Source of the DNA: SIG710 sp045596925
GTDB taxonomy: Bacteria > Bacillota > Clostridia > Oscillospirales > CAG-272
Length of the DNA stretch: 41,153 bases
Assembly (NCBI GenBank): GCA_045596925.1
Contig: JAZODH010000036.1
Location: 1 to 41,153, forward strand
Reading direction: 5' to 3'
Shown: piece by piece, positions 1 through 7,520 of the stretch
Numbering within the stretch: position 1 is the stretch's first letter
Layout: each line of letters starts with the position of its first letter
Translations under genes and position numbers: made by a program
Notes under the pieces: generated by a model
Told to the model about the DNA's origin: nothing
What the model saw: only the letters and a program-made list of their open reading frames with translations
The model's database searches: none

Positions 1-2
1 GG

Positions 3-8
3 TATAAT
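3..8 (+). promoter_or_regulatory. -10 box of the holA promoter (partial)
   Basis: A TATAAT hexamer lies 32 bases before the holA start. The matching -35 box would be outside the window, so this is only a partial promoter. Confidence 0.4.
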
Positions 9-40
9 TTAGACAGTAAAAATCCCACTCGGAGACTAAA

Positions 41-1084
41 ATGGCAGATTTCAAACCTATAAGCGATTCCGAATTTCGAAAGCAGATAAAGAGTGCCCTT
101 GGTACGGGGTATCTGTTTTACGGAGACGAGGACTATCTTAAGATTCACGCCGTGCGTCTGGTGCAGGAGCTTGTGGCACCCGATCCGGCATTTGCGCTTT
201 TCAATATAATAAAGATTGCCTATGAGGATTTCACCCCCGAAAAGCTGGTGGACGCAATGCAGCCGCCGCCCATGATGGCAGACAGAAAGCTGATACTTCT
301 CACGGGCTTTGATTTTACGGCGATGAGATCATCGGAGGTGGACGAGCTTGCAGAAGCTCTTGACGCCTTGCGGGAATATGATTTCAACACGGTCATTCTG
401 TCCGTGGCAGCAGGGCTTATCGACGAGGGGTATTCGGTCACAAAACCCTCGGCACAGCTGAAGAAGCTGTCGGAAAAGCTTTGTGCCGTAAAATTCGATA
501 AATGCACTCCCGGTCGACTGGCGGTCTGGGCAAACAAGCATTTTGCGCATAACGGCGTCAACATAAGCGACTCTGCGGTGGACTTTTTTATCAGCTATTG
601 CGGCAGCAGTATGATGCGCCTGGCAAACGAGATCGAAAAGCTTTGCGCTTACGTGCTATACGAGGGCAGGTCGGAGGTAAAGTGTGAGGACGTGCGCACG
701 GTCTGCTGTGCGGATACGGAATACGACAGCTTTGCATTCGCCAACGCCATAATGGAGGGCAGGGCACAGGACGCGCTGTCTATCCTTGACTATATGAAAT
801 TCAAGCGCGTTGACCCTCTGATCATTTTCGGGGAGACCTCAAAGACTTTTTGCGACTTGCTTTTGGTAAAACAGCTTGCCGAAAGCGGTATGACTCCTGC
901 CGATATGGCAAGGGAAAAATACATGAACGAATACCGCGCCAAGATCTATCTGAGAAGTGCCGCGCGGCTTACTCTTGACACCTTGCACCGAAAGATCGCT
1001 CTGTGCGAGGAGACCGACAGAAAAATAAAGCTCTCCTCGGGCGGCGGAGGATATGCGCCCCTTGAGATGCTGATATGCGGATAA
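41..1084 (+). CDS. holA: DNA polymerase III delta subunit
   Basis: This 347-residue protein matches the HolA family in length and layout. HolA is the clamp-loader subunit that opens the beta sliding clamp and works with the gamma/tau and delta' subunits at the replication fork. The N-terminus has the family's degenerate nucleotide-fold opening (GYLFYGDEDYLK, residues 23-34). The middle contains the helical region with MMRLANEIEKL, and the C-terminal collar domain ends with a stretch rich in Lys and Ser. As usual for delta, no intact Walker A motif is visible. The start is supported by CGGAGA seven bases upstream. A hairpin terminator follows directly. Family assignment is from protein pattern recognition and is firm. 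Confidence 0.92.
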   Translation: MADFKPISDSEFRKQIKSALGTGYLFYGDEDYLKIHAVRLVQELVAPDPAFALFNIIKIAYEDFTPEKLVDAMQPPPMMADRKLILLTGFDFTAMRSSEVDELAEALDALREYDFNTVILSVAAGLIDEGYSVTKPSAQLKKLSEKLCAVKFDKCTPGRLAVWANKHFAHNGVNISDSAVDFFISYCGSSMMRLANEIEKLCAYVLYEGRSEVKCEDVRTVCCADTEYDSFAFANAIMEGRAQDALSILDYMKFKRVDPLIIFGETSKTFCDLLLVKQLAESGMTPADMAREKYMNEYRAKIYLRSAARLTLDTLHRKIALCEETDRKIKLSSGGGGYAPLEMLICG

Positions 1085-1088
1085 AACA

Positions 1089-1122
1089 GACGCTCCCGTG
1101 ATTTCTCACGGGAGTGTTTTGT
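1089..1122 (+). terminator. Terminator after holA
   Basis: ACGCTCCCGTG and CACGGGAGTGT form a stem around a short ATTTCT loop, followed by TTTTG. It begins about five bases after the holA stop codon. Confidence 0.75.
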
Positions 1123-1446
1123 TGGTTTACGAAAACCACCCGCTAAGCGGGTGGTTCCAAAGAGGCTTTTGCCGTTGAGAAATCCCGCCGCAGCGGAAGG
1201 CTCCCTTGTGTAAAGGGAGCTGTCACCGCAGGTGACTGAGGGATTGTATGAGAGTGTTTTGTTTTTTTACAATCCCTCCGACACGGCACGCCGTGCCACC
1301 TCCCTTTACACAAGGGAGGCTAAAGAGAGTCGCCGCATTTGCGGCAGTAGGGCATTTTTGCAAGTGTAGGATGTTAGGTGGGCTTTCAGCCCCGCCAGTA
1401 ATATGCCCTTATAGGGCTGAGCAAGCCACCGGCTTAGCCGGTGGTT
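1121..1446 (+). mobile_element. Non-autonomous IS200/IS605-like relic
   Basis: The left 65 bases resemble the left end of the IS200-type element at 23.1 kb: an ACGAAAACCAC hairpin (here CCACCCGCtaaGCGGGTGG), then AAAGAGG and GAGAAATCC. The right 53 bases (1394-1446) resemble its right end: GCCAGTAATAT, a GCCC/GGGC mini-hairpin, then a subterminal CCACCGGCttaGCCGGTGG hairpin. No transposase lies between. The right end stops five bases from the end of mntP, just as the full element abuts the GH36-like gene. This is inferred from side-by-side comparison within the window. Confidence 0.5.
1196..1324. repeat. Palindromic interspersed repeat, copy 1
   Basis: An outer inverted repeat pairs GGCTCCCTTGTGTAAAGGGAG on the left with CTCCCTTTACACAAGGGAGG on the right. 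Inside are GTCACCGCAGGTGAC and GGCACGCCGTGCC hairpins plus an ACAATCCCTC/GAGGGATTGT pair. The same architecture recurs at 36.3 kb. It is nested inside the IS200-like relic. No protein is encoded. Confidence 0.65.
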
Positions 1447-1450
1447 ATGA

Positions 1451-2044
1451 CTATATTTTCAAGAAGGTCCCTTTGACGAATATCCAGATGCCGATGGCAA
1501 TAAGTATCACGCCGCCAAAGATCTGCGCTTTACCGGATATGGCGGTGCCGATCTTCTTTCCGATGATGATACCTGCGTAGCAGATAACGAAGGTCACGGC
1601 GGCGATGATCGCGGCGCAGATGACAGCCGAGAGCAGGTCGTGATCCGAGATGGTAAAGCCTACGGAAAGAGCGTCGATTGAGGTGGCGATACCTTGGATC
1701 AACAGAGCACCCCAACCCAGGCGCGCCAGCTTGCACTCTTCACCCTCGCACCTGATGCCCTCGCAGAGCATCTTGCCGCCGATGTAGGCAAGAAGTATAA
1801 GGGCTATCCATGGAATGAAAGGCTCAAAGGCCTTGAAATAGCTGACGAGCGTGTGAACGAAAAACCACCCCGCAAGAGGCATGACAGCCTGGAAAAGGGC
1901 GAAGACTCCCGCTATAGTAAGCATTTTTCTCGGCTTCATTTTAGGCTCGCTGAGACCGTCCGTAAGGGAAGCCGAAAAGGCATCCATGGCAAGCCCGGCG
2001 CCCATGCCGATGCTTTGTATAAAAAAGGAAACGTCGAAATCCAT
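1451..2044 (-). CDS. mntP: Manganese efflux pump MntP
   Basis: This 197-residue integral membrane protein belongs to the MntP (formerly UPF0059/YebN) family, which exports Mn2+ across the cytoplasmic membrane. Six hydrophobic segments can be read. The two family signatures, each carrying an essential intramembrane aspartate, are present: AMDAFSASLTDG (Asp21) and ATSIDALSVGF (Asp124). Length is standard. The start is set by the ribosome binding site AAGGAGAG seven bases upstream. It has its own promoter and a leader of about 45 bases, too short for the yybP-ykoY manganese riboswitch often found before such genes. Confidence 0.92.
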   Translation of the reverse strand: MDFDVSFFIQSIGMGAGLAMDAFSASLTDGLSEPKMKPRKMLTIAGVFALFQAVMPLAGWFFVHTLVSYFKAFEPFIPWIALILLAYIGGKMLCEGIRCEGEECKLARLGWGALLIQGIATSIDALSVGFTISDHDLLSAVICAAIIAAVTFVICYAGIIIGKKIGTAISGKAQIFGGVILIAIGIWIFVKGTFLKI

Positions 2045-2094
2045 TTTCTCTCCTTGAAAAATAAAAATCCCGCTGACGGGAATTTTGCAAGGAT

Positions 2095-2123
2095 ATTATA
2101 TATTGATTTTGCTCATTTGTCAA
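2095..2123 (-). promoter_or_regulatory. mntP promoter
   Basis: On the reverse strand TTGACA (2118-2123) and TATAAT (2095-2100) are separated by exactly 17 bases. The leader then contains a short TCCCG/CGGGA hairpin around 2068-2081. Confidence 0.8.
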
Positions 2124-2137
2124 GGATTTTCGACAAA

Positions 2138-2180
2138 AATCCCCCTTGTGCGCGATCAAGCGACCAAGGGGAGATTTTTA
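2138..2180 (-). terminator. Terminator of the ABC transporter operon
   Basis: Read on the reverse strand, CTCCCCTTG and CAAGGGGGA pair across a 14-base loop and run into ATTTTT. The stop codon of the permease lies at its upstream edge. Confidence 0.7.
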
Positions 2181-2906
2181 TTTTCCGCTTCTCATTTTTT
2201 TTGCAAAAACCGTGATCGCTACCGCAAGAATCACGACTGTGTAGAGAGCCACAGTCAGAGCAGGGCGCAAAAGTCCGTCCGTGCTGAGACCGAGCGCACC
2301 GCGCAAAATATCCACGGCACCCGAAAAGGGAAGGAGCTTGCAGACCACGGCGAAAAAGTCGCCTACCATTGCTGCGTCAAAGTACATTCCGCTGCTGAAA
2401 GCCACCAGCTGAACTGCGATGCTTCCCACGCCCGACGAGGCCCGTTCGCTTACGCAGGAGCCGACGAGGATGCCCAGACCGATAAAGAGCAGAGACATAG
2501 GCAGGGAAAGCGCAGTACATAAAAGGATTCCCGTAGAAAAATCAAGTCCCAAAAGAAGGGCTGCCGCAAAGAACAAAATATTTTGCATGAGTGCCATGGG
2601 CAAGACTGCCAGAAGATATCCGAGAACGTAGTCCGAACCCCGCATGGGGCTGACTCCCAGACGTGACAGCAGGGCCGAGTCTCTGTCCTTTGACACAAGA
2701 GTTGCAGTAAAAAGCGTAAGGAACGAAAATCCGAAAATGATGATTCCCGGAGTGAAATTTTCTATTCTGTACGCCTCGCCCGGTATCTTGAACTGCTGAA
2801 AAATGAACAGAAGAAAAAGAGGCAGGAGCAGAGCAAAAATAATGCTCAGCGGATCGCGAATCATCTCTTTAAAATTCCTCTTTGCAAAGTTAAACGTGCG
2901 CATCAA
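2178..2906 (-). CDS. ABC-2 type transporter permease
   Basis: This 242-residue membrane protein has the ABC-2 permease layout: a cytoplasmic N-terminus (FAKRNFKEMIRDP), a first membrane segment (LSIIFALLLPLFLLFIF), then five further hydrophobic segments, including GLGILVGSC in the family's central region. It pairs with the ATPase encoded just upstream; the genes overlap by four bases, so translation is probably coupled. The substrate cannot be read. The family includes drug, lantibiotic and lipid exporters, so export of a small toxic or hydrophobic compound is a reasonable but unproved guess. Confidence 0.85.
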   Translation of the reverse strand: MMRTFNFAKRNFKEMIRDPLSIIFALLLPLFLLFIFQQFKIPGEAYRIENFTPGIIIFGFSFLTLFTATLVSKDRDSALLSRLGVSPMRGSDYVLGYLLAVLPMALMQNILFFAAALLLGLDFSTGILLCTALSLPMSLLFIGLGILVGSCVSERASSGVGSIAVQLVAFSSGMYFDAAMVGDFFAVVCKLLPFSGAVDILRGALGLSTDGLLRPALTVALYTVVILAVAITVFAKKMRSGK

Positions 2907-3625
2907 AACTCACCTCCCGTTGCGAGACTGACGAAAGCGTCCTCGAAATTGTCCTTGCCCGACTGCGAGACGATCTCGGCGGGCGTACCCACAGCGCAGA
3001 GCATGCCTGCTGACAGGATGGCAACTTTGTCCGACAGCTTTTCCGCCTCCTCCATGTAGTGGGTGGTGAGAATGACCGTCACATCTCCCCGCATGGACTC
3101 GATGACCTTCCAAAGCTCCTTACGGGCAATGACGTCAAGACCTAATGTCGGCTCGTCCAGGAAAAGAAGCTTTGGCTCGTTTATGAGGGCGATAGCGATA
3201 GAGAGCTTTCTCTGCCAACCGCCCGAGAGTGTCTTGCCTTTTTGTCCCATGACGGACGCAAGCCCAAACTTTTCGGTCAGCTCGTCGATTTTTGCGCGAG
3301 AGTTCCTTATGCCGTAGGCCCCCGCCATAAATTCAAGGTTTTCCCTGACCGTCAGATTGGGCGCGATGGCGGTCTCCTGCGGGGAAATGTTTATCATTTG
3401 CCGAATTTTCTGACGGTCGTTTTCGATATCCAGCCCGAATATTTCGGCACGTCCTCCGCTTTTTTCGATAAGTGTCGAGAGCATTTTGACGGTGGTGGTC
3501 TTGCCGGCTCCGTTAGTTCCGAGCAACGCAAATATCTCTCCGTGCCCGACCGTCAGATCGAGGCTGTCCACCGCCGTTTTATTGCCGTACCGTTTTGTGA
3601 GTCCCTCAGTCTTAATTGCCGTCAT
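2903..3625 (-). CDS. ABC transporter ATP-binding protein
   Basis: This 240-residue nucleotide-binding subunit shows the Walker A motif GTNGAGKTT (36-44), a Q-loop glutamine (Gln83), an ABC signature LSGGW (133-137, with Trp in place of the common Gln), Walker B LLFLDEP (153-159) and a switch histidine (His189). It powers the ABC-2 permease encoded downstream. The start ATG and its GGAGGAGG ribosome binding site lie within the last codons of the AbrB-like gene, giving a 14-base gene overlap. A DrrA/CcmA-type export ATPase is the best family label. Confidence 0.92.
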   Translation of the reverse strand: MTAIKTEGLTKRYGNKTAVDSLDLTVGHGEIFALLGTNGAGKTTTVKMLSTLIEKSGGRAEIFGLDIENDRQKIRQMINISPQETAIAPNLTVRENLEFMAGAYGIRNSRAKIDELTEKFGLASVMGQKGKTLSGGWQRKLSIAIALINEPKLLFLDEPTLGLDVIARKELWKVIESMRGDVTVILTTHYMEEAEKLSDKVAILSAGMLCAVGTPAEIVSQSGKDNFEDAFVSLATGGEF

Positions 3626-3821
3626 TTTTTCCTCCTCCGAGGATCGATTCGGTCATGTCCTCAAATACGTCGGATCTGAGAAGGGCGATGCCTCTTTCTT
3701 TGTCTGCCAAAACGATCACCGAGTCCCCGGGCTTTATTCCGAACATATCACGGGCGTCCTTTGGGATAACGATCTGTCCCTTTTCACCCACCTTGCTGAT
3801 TCCTATAAATTTGTCTTTCAT
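3612..3821 (-). CDS. AbrB/SpoVT-type DNA-binding regulator
   Basis: This small protein of 69 residues has the swapped-hairpin AbrB fold signature: KVGEKGQIVIPKDARDMFGI, then KPGDSVIVLAD. Such proteins bind DNA as dimers and often control the operon they head. I chose the ATG at 3821 because AAGGAGGT lies just before it; longer in-frame starts would run back through the promoter. It is the first gene of the operon with the ABC ATPase and permease, so local regulation of the transporter is likely. An antitoxin role is less likely because no toxin follows. Confidence 0.87.
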   Translation of the reverse strand: MKDKFIGISKVGEKGQIVIPKDARDMFGIKPGDSVIVLADKERGIALLRSDVFEDMTESILGGGKNDGN

Positions 3822-3861
3822 GTTTACCTCCTTGGTGTGATAAGTTATACTTTTCATACCT

Positions 3862-3890
3862 ATTATACCAAGAATGAAAGAGCTTGTCAA
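3862..3890 (-). promoter_or_regulatory. Promoter of the AbrB-ABC operon
   Basis: Reverse-strand TTGACA (3885-3890) and TATAAT (3862-3867) with a 17-base spacer; both boxes match consensus perfectly. Confidence 0.85.
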
Positions 3891-3951
3891 CCGCCAATCG
3901 AAAAAAATCGACGTTTTTTGAAAGAGATAAGTTTTTTGAAACATAAATGTA

Positions 3952-3979
3952 TTTACATTTGCGAAAAAAATGATATAAT
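3952..3979 (+). promoter_or_regulatory. Promoter of the first oxidoreductase
   Basis: TTTACA (3952-3957) and TATAAT (3974-3979) with a 16-base spacer, 40 bases before the start codon. Confidence 0.65.
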
Positions 3980-4018
3980 TGGTTATGAAATTATTCCAAA
4001 AGGAATCAGGAGGAGAAC

Positions 4019-5308
4019 ATGAAAAAACTCAAAGCAATAGTTATAGGCGCGGGAAGCCGTGGAACCTGTTATTCCGACAAAATGCTCGCTTATCCCGATA
4101 AATTCGAGGTGGTGGCCGTGGCAGAGCCTATGAGACATAAGAGACGCCATTTGCAGGAAATGTATAACATTCCCGACAGTATGTGCTTTGAGAGCTGGGA
4201 GCCTTTGCTCTCTCTTGGCAAGGTCGCGGATTTTGCGGTGATAGCTACTCCCGACCGTCTGCACTACGCGCCTGCTATGGAGGCGATATCCCTGGGATAC
4301 GATCTGCTTCTTGAAAAGCCCATCGCTCCCACCGAGCGCGAGTGCGTTGAGATCGCAAATGCTGCACGGAAAAAGGGAGTGAAGGTCGTGGTCTGCCACG
4401 TGCTCAGATACGCACCCATGTTTACCGCCATCAAGGATATAATCGAAAAGGGAGAGATCGGTAGGGTCATCTCGATAAATCATGAGGAGTGCGTGGGCAA
4501 CGTTCACCAGAGCCACAGCTTTGTGCGCGGCAACTGGGGCAACTCTGACAGATCCAGCACCATGCTTCTCCAGAAATCCTGCCACGATCTTGATATTTTA
4601 CAGTGGTTGCTTGGCAAGGAGTGCAAAAAAATACAGTCCTTCGGCACACTTACATATTTCAGAGAGGAAAATGCTCCCGAGGGTGCGCCCGAGCGTTGCA
4701 CCGACGGCTGTCCTCACGAGGAAAGCTGTCCTTACAGCGCCCTCAAGCTTTACCTTAACAGTAAGGACGATCACTGGTTCCGTCCTGCGGCGGCACACAG
4801 CATCGAGCGTGACAATTTCGTCCCCACAAACGAGGACGTTCTGAAGGCTCTGCAGACCACCCAATACGGAAAGTGCGTTTTCAAGTGCGACAACAACGTA
4901 GTAGACCACCAGACGGTAAATATGCTATTTGAGGACGATATCACCGTCACCTTTACCATGAACGCTTTCAACCGCGGCGGTCGCTTCATTCACGTCATGG
5001 GTACAAAGGGCGAGTTGGGGGCGGCAATGCAGGGAGACGCACCCATAGAGGTGACGAGCCTGATCACAGGTGAGAAGAAAACGGTCGATTCTGTTGCACG
5101 CGACGGAATATTGGGCGGTCACGGCGGCGGTGACAGTCGCATTATCCTTGCACTTTACGATTATTTCACCGAGGGCAAGGGAAAAGAGAACATAACCGAA
5201 GCGGATATATCCTGCCGAAACCATATGCTTGTTTTTGCGGCGGAAAGGTCGAGGCTGACGGGAGAAACAGTAGATATTTCCGAGTTTATGCGCGAGTTTG
5301 GACTTTAA
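4019..5308 (+). CDS. Gfo/Idh/MocA family oxidoreductase
   Basis: This 429-residue NAD(P)-dependent sugar dehydrogenase-like protein has an N-terminal Rossmann fold (GAGSRG, residues 10-15), the family EKP motif (99-101) and a catalytic-region sequence KSCHDLD (186-192) that supplies the His-Asp pair. A cysteine cluster at C227, C231 and C237 (CTDGCPHEESCPYS) lies in an insertion and looks like a metal site. The ribosome binding site CAGGAGGAG is strong. The gene stands alone with its own promoter and terminator. The likely role is oxidation of a sugar, polyol or glycoside carbon; the substrate is not readable. Confidence 0.88.
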   Translation: MKKLKAIVIGAGSRGTCYSDKMLAYPDKFEVVAVAEPMRHKRRHLQEMYNIPDSMCFESWEPLLSLGKVADFAVIATPDRLHYAPAMEAISLGYDLLLEKPIAPTERECVEIANAARKKGVKVVVCHVLRYAPMFTAIKDIIEKGEIGRVISINHEECVGNVHQSHSFVRGNWGNSDRSSTMLLQKSCHDLDILQWLLGKECKKIQSFGTLTYFREENAPEGAPERCTDGCPHEESCPYSALKLYLNSKDDHWFRPAAAHSIERDNFVPTNEDVLKALQTTQYGKCVFKCDNNVVDHQTVNMLFEDDITVTFTMNAFNRGGRFIHVMGTKGELGAAMQGDAPIEVTSLITGEKKTVDSVARDGILGGHGGGDSRIILALYDYFTEGKGKENITEADISCRNHMLVFAAERSRLTGETVDISEFMREFGL

Positions 5309-5315
5309 ATAAAAA

Positions 5316-5343
5316 GACGGCGGTCAGCGACCGCCGTCTTTTT
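5316..5343 (+). terminator. Terminator after the first oxidoreductase
   Basis: A perfect 10-bp stem (GACGGCGGTC / GACCGCCGTC, loop AGC) is followed by TTTTT. It begins eight bases after the stop codon. Confidence 0.9.
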
Positions 5344-5379
5344 GGTAGTGGTCGGCGCCTCGACGACCCGCATGAGTTT

Positions 5380-6231
5380 TTATTTCAGCGAATGCTTTTC
5401 GCCCGACCATTGCAGGGACAGGCGATAATCCTTTGGCGAGATTCCGGTGATCTTTTTGAAGATACGGCTGAAATAGAACTGGTCGTCAAAGCCCACGGCA
5501 TAAGACACCTCGGCGATAGAGACCGAGCGCCTTGAAAGCAGGGATTTTGCGTTTGCGATGCGCAGAGAGTTTCGGTATTCGATGGGACTCATGCCCGACC
5601 ATTTGGTGAAGATACGGCGGAAATAGGTCTCGCTCACTCCGCAACGCTCTGCTACCTCGCTGATCTTCACGTCGCGGTTCCAGTTGCTCTCCAGATATTT
5701 TATTCCTGCGCGGATAGGGTGGTAGTAGGCGGAGGAGTTTATTTCTGCGCCTATAAGTGAGTCGGCAAGGGAGTAAAAGAGCGATTTTACGCGGAACGGA
5801 CTTTTCTCGGATTTAGAAAGCTCGGTGGTGATATCAAGCATTCTGGAGGCGGCGTTTCGGCTCTTTTCCGCGTTGAGAAGCACGGGACGGTCGGAAAAAA
5901 CAGGGGTTCTTCCCTCACCGTCCCGAAAAATGAAATTCACAAGACATGAACGGATTCGGGTGGGCACGGCAGGTCTCGTTTGGGTCATGGTATAATGCGA
6001 TCCCTGAGGGAGATAGACGATGTCTCCCTTTCTCAGCGTTATCTCATAGCCGATGCCCGAATAGGTCATAGTGATGTCGGACAGCACCAGCAAAAAACCG
6101 CTGTCGGGACGAGGGGAGTCCGCGTAACGGGTGAATTTTAGCGCCGAATCGTGATTTTGGAACATGGCGGAGAGGTAGATCAGATTAAAATCCGATTTGT
6201 AAAAATCCTCTATGAGAAGCAGATTTATCAT
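5380..6231 (-). CDS. AraC family transcriptional regulator
   Basis: This 283-residue regulator has an N-terminal cupin-like sensing domain (GDIVYLPQGSHY, 69-80) and a C-terminal double helix-turn-helix (about 172-275) with AERCGVSETYFRRIF and the AraC signature YAVGFDDQFYFSRIFKK. I placed the start at 6231, where GGGAG lies seven bases upstream; the longer frame would run through the intergenic promoter zone. It is divergent from the oxidoreductase-isomerase pair at 6375-8297 and probably activates it in response to a sugar-type ligand. That functional link is inferred from orientation. Confidence 0.9.
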   Translation of the reverse strand: MINLLLIEDFYKSDFNLIYLSAMFQNHDSALKFTRYADSPRPDSGFLLVLSDITMTYSGIGYEITLRKGDIVYLPQGSHYTMTQTRPAVPTRIRSCLVNFIFRDGEGRTPVFSDRPVLLNAEKSRNAASRMLDITTELSKSEKSPFRVKSLFYSLADSLIGAEINSSAYYHPIRAGIKYLESNWNRDVKISEVAERCGVSETYFRRIFTKWSGMSPIEYRNSLRIANAKSLLSRRSVSIAEVSYAVGFDDQFYFSRIFKKITGISPKDYRLSLQWSGEKHSLK

Positions 6232-6314
6232 GAGTTTTCTCCCGTAAAATAAATGTTTTCGCAAATATTTTATCATATTTGTGCCGAAAAGTCCATAGTT
6301 TTCCCGTTTGTTTA

Positions 6315-6342
6315 TTGAAATTTTTTCTTTTTTTGCTATAAT
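6315..6342 (+). promoter_or_regulatory. Promoter of the oxidoreductase-isomerase operon
   Basis: TTGAAA (6315-6320) and TATAAT (6337-6342) are 16 bases apart. The -35 is suboptimal, as expected for a promoter helped by the divergent AraC protein. Confidence 0.7.
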
Positions 6343-6374
6343 GAAATCACAAAAGCTACAGGAGGCGTGCATTT

Positions 6375-7505
6375 ATGGCATTCAAACCTATGAAGGTCGC
6401 GGTCATTGGCTGCGGAATGATAAGTGACATTTATTTAAAGAATCTGAAAGAGACCTACAAGATCACAGAGCTTGTGGGCTGCAGCGATATAATCCCCGAA
6501 AGAAGCGCAAAGCAGGCGGAGAAATATGGGATCCGCCAAATGACAAACGAAGAGATCTTTGCCGACCCTGAAATTGAGATGGTTGTGAATATTACATTTC
6601 CCACCTCTCATTTTGAGGTATCCCGTCGGGCACTTGAGGCAGGGAAGCACGTTTACTGCGAGAAAATGACCACTCTCACAGTTGAAGAATCCACCACACT
6701 TCTGGAGCTGGCTCGGTCCAAGAGACTGTTTGTCGGCGGCGCGGCAGACACATTTCTTTGCGGCGCGACCCAGACGGCACGTATGATAATCGACAGCGGA
6801 ATGGTGGGAACTCCCGTTATGGCGAACGCACTCCTTGCCCGTTCTTATCACCACGAGAGATTCAATACAGCACCCTATAAGCGATTTGCCTTCTGTTCCG
6901 GCGGAGGTATCATTTTCGACATGGGAAGCTATTATCTGTCCGAGCTTGTGTTCCTGCTCGGTCCCATCAAGCGTGTTGCGGGATTCAGCCAGATCCGCAA
7001 TCCTCACAGAACCTTCGCAAATCCCGATTCACCTCTTTACGGTCAGCCTATGGAGGTGGAAAGCTACAACAATACCACGGGCGTTCTCGAATTTGAGTGC
7101 GGCGCTCTTGGCAATATTACGATGACAAGTGAGACCGCAAAGGGAACGGACACCTTCCAGATCTTCTGCACGGACGGAACCATCGATCTTGGCGACCCCA
7201 ACACCTACCGAACCTCGATCAAGGTGATCGACAAGGTGGGCAAGATCAGCGAGATCGTGACAAACTTCGGATACAAGGGCGACAACTTCCGCGGACTCGG
7301 CGTGGCAGACGCGGTCTACGCTATCCGCAACGGTCGTCCCGCACGTTGTTCGGGAGAGCTTAACCGCCACGTTCTTGAGGCGGCTCTCGGTATCTGCCAA
7401 AGCAGTGAAGACGGTAAGTATTACGAAATGACCACCCGTTGTGAACGCCCCGAGCCATTCAAGCCCGGTTACACCGAAAGACAGGAAATGCAGCTTGAGA
7501 TATAA
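6375..7505 (+). CDS. Gfo/Idh/MocA family oxidoreductase
   Basis: This 376-residue protein has the Rossmann motif GCGMIS (12-17) and the two-domain layout of the family. Two catalytic positions deviate. The usual EKP is CEKM (95-98), and the segment that normally reads D-x-G-x-H is FDMGSYYLSE (181-190), with Tyr in place of His. The lysine is kept. AGGAGG lies nine bases upstream of the start. It forms a two-gene operon with the TIM-barrel isomerase 15 bases downstream, under a divergent AraC regulator. Oxidation of a sugar hydroxyl, for example to a keto-sugar, is the likely chemistry. Confidence 0.88.
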   Translation: MAFKPMKVAVIGCGMISDIYLKNLKETYKITELVGCSDIIPERSAKQAEKYGIRQMTNEEIFADPEIEMVVNITFPTSHFEVSRRALEAGKHVYCEKMTTLTVEESTTLLELARSKRLFVGGAADTFLCGATQTARMIIDSGMVGTPVMANALLARSYHHERFNTAPYKRFAFCSGGGIIFDMGSYYLSELVFLLGPIKRVAGFSQIRNPHRTFANPDSPLYGQPMEVESYNNTTGVLEFECGALGNITMTSETAKGTDTFQIFCTDGTIDLGDPNTYRTSIKVIDKVGKISEIVTNFGYKGDNFRGLGVADAVYAIRNGRPARCSGELNRHVLEAALGICQSSEDGKYYEMTTRCERPEPFKPGYTERQEMQLEI

Positions 7506-7520
7506 AAAGGAGAAAATAAA

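Noticed and set aside
1248..1580. Forward frame of 110 codons
   Set aside because: It runs across the palindromic repeat and into the antisense of mntP.
2045..2100. Manganese (yybP-ykoY) riboswitch before mntP
   Set aside because: The leader from the mapped promoter is only about 45-50 bases and lacks the known conserved loops.
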